Source: Bathelium albidoporum
Taxonomy: Eukaryota; Ascomycota; Dothideomycetes; Trypetheliales; Trypetheliaceae
Direction: 5' to 3'
Length of the DNA stretch: 64,000 nt
NCBI GenBank assembly: GCA_021031095.1
Contig: JAGFVP010000042.1
Span: 1-64,000 of the forward strand
Shown: in pieces, positions 59,356 to 64,000 of the stretch
How the letters are laid out: each line of letters begins with the position of its first letter
Position numbering within the stretch: position 1 is the first letter of the stretch
Program-made: the position numbers and the translations under genes
The notes under the pieces: generated by a model
The model's input: the letters and a program-made list of their open reading frames with translations, nothing else
What the model was told of the DNA's origin: nothing
Database searches by the model: none

Positions 59356-60891
59356 TCATCTTAGCTTATATACACATGGCTTCAAAACCTTTGCTTCTTC
59401 AGCATCTCCAATTTCTTCCTTATCTTCCAAGAACTTGGCCTTCGTTCTTTTCTTCCAGGTAGTGCCATTGCTTTCTTCCGGACTGCCGCCTCCATCCTTT
59501 GGCGTATTCTTACCCTTGACGGGTGTTCCACTCTTCACAAACTCCATCCGTACAAACATCTTGTTTGTGAAATCTAGTGCCCCTGCCTCTTCCTTCAATA
59601 TGAATCCCCTCCGTCTTAGCACCTCCACAAAACCTCCAACATCCGTCTCCGCTGGTTTCGCTGCCCCATCCACCTCAAACGCCAGCTCTCTCTCCTCTTC
59701 TTCCTCCCGCCTCTCCCCCGTCTCTTCCTCTTCCCTCTTCTCTGTTCTCGTCCCTTCTTTCTTGTCCTTGCCCCGTTTGGTCCCCTGTCGCTTAGATACC
59801 CGCCCAAACCGCGATTTAATCTCTGCCACCCATAGCTCTCCCCGCCATCTCAGCACACGCCACGCCTCGTCCAGGAACTCCAGCCAATTGGTGCCCATGA
59901 GCGCAAGACACACAATAGCAACATCTACGGACCCGTCAGCCATGGGCAGCGCGGCGATGTCAGCCCGCGTCACAAGCGGGTTGGTTGCCTGCAGATCGAA
60001 GCTGTGGATGCGCAGCCGCAGCGCGCCCAGCGACGGCTGCAATGCGGAGGCGAGCGCGGCGTCACCACAGCCGAGATCGGCGATGGTGCAGAGGCTCTTG
60101 ATGCGGGGGAGAGGCGGAGTAGAGGACGCATGGGGAGGACTGCTCTGATGGGACTTGCGTGCCGGGCGTTTGGACTTGGCATGCTGATCTGATCCCGTGC
60201 CGCCGGATTTGCCGCGCTCTTGGATGATTTGGAGAAAAGTGTCGATGGGGTTTTCGGGCCAGACCGCGACTTGCTGCCGGAAACCCTTATGGTATTCCTC
60301 GAACATCTCGGGGGATTCGGAGAAGAGAGCAAGAGACTCTGAAGAAGGCTTTGTGTAGAGGGATTCATTGAGATGGCGGAAGCGCGCCGAGGTCAGTTTT
60401 TGGCGCATAGAGCTTTGAAGAGGAGTGAGTTTGTTTGCGGGTGGCAGTGGTGCGGGTAAACTGGATTTGGCATGCGAAGTATGAGAAGAAGCTTTTGGAG
60501 GGGTGTTGTTGTGTTTTTTAAGCTCAGTGCGCTCTTGGTGTGTCTGTTGTGGCTTTGCTTTAGACGCATTGGACCTGTTCGTCTTTGGAGCTCCGTTGGC
60601 CACGCTGCTTGGCTGAACTGTTGATTTTTGTGCTGTTGCATCTTCATGCTGCTGCTCTCTATTCCCCTCTTGCTTAAGCCTTTTTTTCTCTCTTTTTGAT
60701 TTCTTGCGCCTCAAGTCCTTTTTCTCAAAAGTTTGTTCCCATAATTTCCCCACATTTTCCGGAGTCACTGTCGGTGCATTGCCTTCTCGCTTCCGCTTCT
60801 TGGATTTCTTGCTTTCGTTGGTATCATTCGGCGGTTCCGTCTGTTGCTTGAGATTTGCGGCGTTGACTGACCAACCTGGGACGGCGAACAT
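59356..60891 (-). CDS. RRP8: Ribosomal RNA-processing protein 8 (25S rRNA m1A methyltransferase)
   Basis: Single exon, 511 aa. The N-terminal 150 residues are Lys-rich and disordered, with KKSKREKKRLKQEG as a likely nucleolar signal. The Rrp8 domain begins LTPLQSSMRQKLTSARFRHL (about 155) and FEEYHKGFRQQVAVWPENPI. SAM-binding motif I is IADLGCGDAALA (270-281), followed by HSFDLQATNP and VDVAIVCLALMGTNWLEFLD. The last strands are FVEVLRRRGFILK and NKMFVRMEF. A charged insert of about 55 residues (364-418, K/R/E-rich) sits inside the methyltransferase fold. The C-terminus is extended. It methylates helix 25.1 of 25S rRNA in yeast. Confidence 0.95.
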   Translation of the reverse strand: MFAVPGWSVNAANLKQQTEPPNDTNESKKSKKRKREGNAPTVTPENVGKLWEQTFEKKDLRRKKSKREKKRLKQEGNREQQHEDATAQKSTVQPSSVANGAPKTNRSNASKAKPQQTHQERTELKKHNNTPPKASSHTSHAKSSLPAPLPPANKLTPLQSSMRQKLTSARFRHLNESLYTKPSSESLALFSESPEMFEEYHKGFRQQVAVWPENPIDTFLQIIQERGKSGGTGSDQHAKSKRPARKSHQSSPPHASSTPPLPRIKSLCTIADLGCGDAALASALQPSLGALRLRIHSFDLQATNPLVTRADIAALPMADGSVDVAIVCLALMGTNWLEFLDEAWRVLRWRGELWVAEIKSRFGRVSKRQGTKRGKDKKEGTRTEKREEEETGERREEEEERELAFEVDGAAKPAETDVGGFVEVLRRRGFILKEEAGALDFTNKMFVRMEFVKSGTPVKGKNTPKDGGGSPEESNGTTWKKRTKAKFLEDKEEIGDAEEAKVLKPCVYKLR

Positions 60892-61135
60892 CGTAACTTG
60901 AAATCGTGATTATTTAAACATCAAGAAGGTTGAGGTTCAGAATCGGAGTGACGTTAGAATGCCTATCGATAAGCTATCGGACAGAACTCCGCCGTTGACC
61001 AGGACTTTTCCTGCGGCCAATCTTGTTTACTACTGGGCCTCTCCGGAAAACGCTGTGGACACGAAAATGAATAAATCCACACGTTGAACGTAAATTCCCG
61101 TTCATTTACCTACACGCCAATATCTGGCGGAAAGA
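60892..61135. promoter_or_regulatory. Short divergent promoter of RRP8 and URA5
   Basis: Only about 244 bp separates the two start codons. It must hold both promoters unless they overlap the genes. No individual element was identified with confidence. Confidence 0.5.
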
Positions 61136-61837
61136 ATGGCTTCGTCAACGCCGTTCCCACAATACAAATCTGATTTCATATCGGCTTGTCTCACTGGAGA
61201 AGTCTTGACTTTCGGAACCTACGTACTTAAGTCGAAGCGCATATCACCGTACTTCTTCAACGCAGGCCTCCTCCATCGGGCAGATCTCGTTCGGGCCATT
61301 TCCTTAGCATACGCCCACACGCTTGCAGCAGAATCTGGACTCGAATTCGATGTACTCTTTGGGCCTGCATACAAGGGCATTCCGATCGCTGCTGCAACAA
61401 CGCTCGGGCTTGCTCTTGTCGATGAAAAAAGATATGGGCAGATCAGCTATAGTTTCAATCGCAAAGAGACAAAAGATCATGGCGAAGGAGGAATCGTTGT
61501 AGGTGCCCCACTGAAGGGAAAGCGGGTTGTCATCATTGACGATGTCATGACGGCTGGAACGGCGATGCGCGAGGCTGTTGACATTCTACAAAAACAAGGA
61601 GGCACGCTCGCAGGTATTGTCATTGCATTCGACCGCATGGAGAAAATGCCGAGTCCGACAGACGATGATGGAACTCCAAGACCAAGCACCATCGGAGAGT
61701 TCAGAAAAGAATTTAGAGTGCCAGTGATGTCGATTTTGACACTTGACGATGTGATAGAGACACTGAAAGGGATGGGGAGCCAAGAAGATTTGAAAAGGCT
61801 TGAGGAGTATCGGGAGAAGTACAGGGCAAGCGACTGA
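61136..61837 (+). CDS. URA5: Orotate phosphoribosyltransferase
   Basis: Single exon, 233 aa, the usual fungal length. Conserved parts include YKSDFISACLTGEVLTFGTY, LKSKRISPYFFNAGL, FDVLFGPAYKGIPIA, YSFNRKETKDHGEGG and the PRPP loop VVIIDDVMTAGTAMREA (about 131-147). It converts orotate and PRPP to orotidine monophosphate in pyrimidine synthesis, in the cytosol. All catalytic motifs are intact. Confidence 0.97.
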   Translation: MASSTPFPQYKSDFISACLTGEVLTFGTYVLKSKRISPYFFNAGLLHRADLVRAISLAYAHTLAAESGLEFDVLFGPAYKGIPIAAATTLGLALVDEKRYGQISYSFNRKETKDHGEGGIVVGAPLKGKRVVIIDDVMTAGTAMREAVDILQKQGGTLAGIVIAFDRMEKMPSPTDDDGTPRPSTIGEFRKEFRVPVMSILTLDDVIETLKGMGSQEDLKRLEEYREKYRASD

Positions 61838-62829
61838 GAATCCGAACTGGATTCAACGGAAATTTAATCAAAACTCCCGTTCGACATCTTGTCAACACTA
61901 ACAACGACCAGGACGAACGGGACAATTGTAGTACAGCTCTGATAACACAGCCACTGAGCAATGTCCACTAAGAAGAGCTTACTGAAGCGGCACGTCCTGA
62001 TATCATTCACTTTCAATGATATTTGCTGGATCTTTCACACCTCAGTGGTCCAATAGAATGTGGTGACGTCTTCTCTAAAGCCGCCGAGGGATGCTGACCC
62101 TTAATAAATGTGGATGTCCATGTCAGATTCTGAACAATCGGCCCTAGGAAAAACATGCAGTCAGTCGTGCGCTGGATGAATCAAATTACGAGTCGTCTAG
62201 CACTTCCCCGGAACTGTTGCAGTCGCTACGTTACCATGAGATACTTTCTTATACTAGCCAAGGCCAGAGCATTGGCCAGTCAATTACCTAAGCTCATCTC
62301 CTGACGAAGAGCACTGGGAAACAGCATAGCATTATGAAGGTTACATAATACTCTTCTGCTTAGCCCTTACCCGAGGCCGCTCTTGCAAAGCTCTGGATGA
62401 AAACTGCGATCAGCGGAGAGAGACATGCGTTTGTTTAATCCCAATATTTTACAAAGATTTCTCAGTCTTAACTAGTGCTCGAGCACCCATTAGAACAGTG
62501 GCGAGGAAGTGCACGCCTTTACATCCTTTACACCCTCAAGATTTCGCCTGTTTAAGAGCACGATACTCTTCTGGGTAAGCAGGCTGGGCTCATGAGTTTT
62601 AGATTTGACAAATCTCTTCAATGGTGGCTCTTTCAGAACCAGGCAACCTTCAATAAGATACATTATTGCTGCCTCCAGAGAAGTACACAGTTCGCAAGCT
62701 TACTCTTCGCTGAGAAACGCATTCGCGCTGTAAGACACAAGTTCCACTCAGGAGTCTTGTTAAAATCACAACGTTATTCATGGCAATGCTATCCCAAACA
62801 AACCCACGTGTACCTTCTCTTACCCTAGA
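61838..62829. other. Intergenic between convergent genes, about 990 bp
   Basis: No gene or repeat recognised in the 3' regions of URA5 and the unknown basic protein. Confidence 0.45.
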
Positions 62830-64000
62830 TCACCTCCATGGACTCGAGCTCCGCCCCCCAGTTTCCACACTCTCAAACTCCATCTCCCACTCATCCACCT
62901 CCGCAAACTTCTTCGCCGCGGACGACAATTCGAGACTTTCCCTGTATTTCCCCTTCTTGTCCCTTCTTCCCCTCCCCTTATCCTTGCTTCCGCCTACGAC
63001 AATCGTGTTATCCGCTTCGTCGCTATTGGCAAGATGCTGCATGAACTCGCTCGGCTCGGCATCCTCCCCATCCTGATTCTCCTTGTCGGACGAGGCTCGC
63101 CCGTACGTACGCTTCACCTTGCTAGTGCGAGAATCCTTGACTGCTTTCTTAGACTGACTCTGCTTTTTTGCGCTTCTCGGCGTCTGTTGCGCCTTTTTCC
63201 TGCTTGGCTGCGCAGCCCGACTCCTCTTTACTCGGCTGTATCTTGGCGCTAGCTCATCTTCGTCATCGTCTGGTACGCCGTTTGCACTTGTGTCTTGTTC
63301 TGGTGAGCTGACTATTTCGAAATCGGACCTTCCAACTTGTCTACGCTGCGGACGCCGTTGCGGTAAGAGCATTGTAAGCTCTGCGGTTGTGAGCCGTTTT
63401 GACCTTTCGGTTTGCTTCGCCTGTCTAGGATTTCGGGTTACACTTGCGTTATTCAATTGGCGCGCCGCCTTTCTGGGCTGCAACTGTTCTACGAGCGGAG
63501 ATCGGGTAAGCGGGCTACTGCTCAATGGTGAAGCTTGAATTTCAGATACCAATTCAGGCTCTTCGTTACGCTGATGAGATGAATGGGCGCCATCTGAATT
63601 TTCCAGGAACTCGTTAGCTGCTGTATCTTGCCGGTTGATTTCTTCGTCCGGACCGGAAGGTAAAGTTTGAGATGACTGGGGCGACCCTGTAGATGCCGAG
63701 CCAAGACTTTGTTCGTCAGACAGCCCTATTTCCACTGGCGGCGTCGTTCGCTTACGTTTTCTGGAACTGGATGTTTCAAGGTCAAACGATTTGGCAGCCT
63801 GCTCACTACTCCTGACTTGAGGCTGAATCCCAGTATATTTCAGAGGCGTAGACTCGTCATCGGGGTCAAAGTCATCGGAAACAGGAAGCTCAAACGAGTC
63901 CTCAATATCATGATCGCTAAGTTGTTGTCTTGTAATACGAACAACACTGGGCTGTCTCGGCCTTCGTTTCCAGTTTCCCAGAGCCAATATGGACGTGTCA
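62830..64000 (-). CDS. Unknown basic, disordered nuclear-type protein (5' end outside window)
   Basis: The frame is open from the right edge for about 390 codons and ends SVETGGRSSSPWR. It is rich in Ser, Arg, Lys, Glu and Gln, with several nuclear-localisation-like clusters (SSRKRKRTTPPV, RSRAAQPSRKKAQQTPRSAK). A conserved-looking motif is RLTTAELTMLLPQRRPQRRQ followed by DFEIVSS. The first visible residues are DTSILALGNWKRRPRQPS. It ends with a helix (SSAAKKFAEVDEWEMEFESV). I cannot assign a family; a chromatin or DNA-repair scaffold is conceivable but unproven. Confidence 0.7.
   Translation of the reverse strand, partial: DTSILALGNWKRRPRQPSVVRITRQQLSDHDIEDSFELPVSDDFDPDDESTPLKYTGIQPQVRSSEQAAKSFDLETSSSRKRKRTTPPVEIGLSDEQSLGSASTGSPQSSQTLPSGPDEEINRQDTAANEFLENSDGAHSSHQRNEEPELVSEIQASPLSSSPLTRSPLVEQLQPRKAARQLNNASVTRNPRQAKQTERSKRLTTAELTMLLPQRRPQRRQVGRSDFEIVSSPEQDTSANGVPDDDEDELAPRYSRVKRSRAAQPSRKKAQQTPRSAKKQSQSKKAVKDSRTSKVKRTYGRASSDKENQDGEDAEPSEFMQHLANSDEADNTIVVGGSKDKGRGRRDKKGKYRESLELSSAAKKFAEVDEWEMEFESVETGGRSSSPWR

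Noticed and set aside
59306..60148. Plus-strand 280-codon Ser-rich ORF opposite RRP8
   Set aside because: It is antisense to a clear methyltransferase; the Ser-rich composition reflects the complement of its Lys/Glu-rich codons.
1..64000. Secondary-metabolite cluster, CRISPR array or transposon
   Set aside because: No PKS, NRPS, terpene synthase, transposase or reverse transcriptase motifs and no spaced direct repeats were found.

Overview
The window looks like nuclear DNA of a filamentous ascomycete (Pezizomycotina). Most genes are interrupted by short introns of about 50-80 bp with GTAAGT-like donors. The families are typically fungal: rhodopsin-domain (Pth11-like) membrane proteins, an ankyrin-bZIP protein, a KRE9/KNH1 cell-wall protein, BRO1, MDJ1, RPA12, URA5 and a folate-synthesis fusion. 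I cannot place it below that rank from sequence alone. Exon boundaries were worked out by hand from splice consensus, reading frame and family expectation, and may be off by a base or two.

Layout. 0-12.5 kb: the HPPK-DHPS part of a folate fusion enzyme (runs off the left edge), a 70-residue membrane protein, a DUF6697-like protein, nitronate monooxygenase, a secreted glycoprotein, a mitochondrial enoyl-CoA hydratase, and a 588-residue protein of unknown function. 12.5-21.4 kb is gene-poor, with a Pth11-like membrane protein and an ankyrin-bZIP factor. 21.4-34.8 kb is dense housekeeping: NOG1, an AANAT-like acetyltransferase, DDI1, RPA12, an Xaa-Pro aminopeptidase, a KNH1-like protein and a Pho80-type cyclin. 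34.8-39.7 kb is mostly empty, with low-complexity tracts, a decayed acidic coding relic and one unknown 179-residue ORF. 39.7-49.4 kb holds BRO1, MDJ1 and a ubiquitin-like-domain protein. 49.4-57.5 kb is gene-poor, with a second Pth11-like protein, a short-chain dehydrogenase pseudogene and a SAP30 homologue. 57.5-64 kb holds a second DUF6697-like protein, RRP8, URA5 and a partial unknown protein.

There is no operon-like system or biosynthetic cluster. Most genes are independent core functions: ribosome biogenesis (NOG1, RRP8, RPA12), folate and pyrimidine synthesis, protein quality control (MDJ1, DDI1), endosomal sorting (BRO1) and chromatin (SAP30). The more unusual content is two DUF6697-like proteins, a ubiquitin-like/zinc-binding/DUF8035-like protein, several reading-frame lesions (folate enzyme N-terminus, secreted protein, KNH1-like, SDR pseudogene) and odd gene structures (a start codon split by an intron in DDI1, a GC-AG intron in RPA12, a 26-nt micro-exon in the M24B peptidase).
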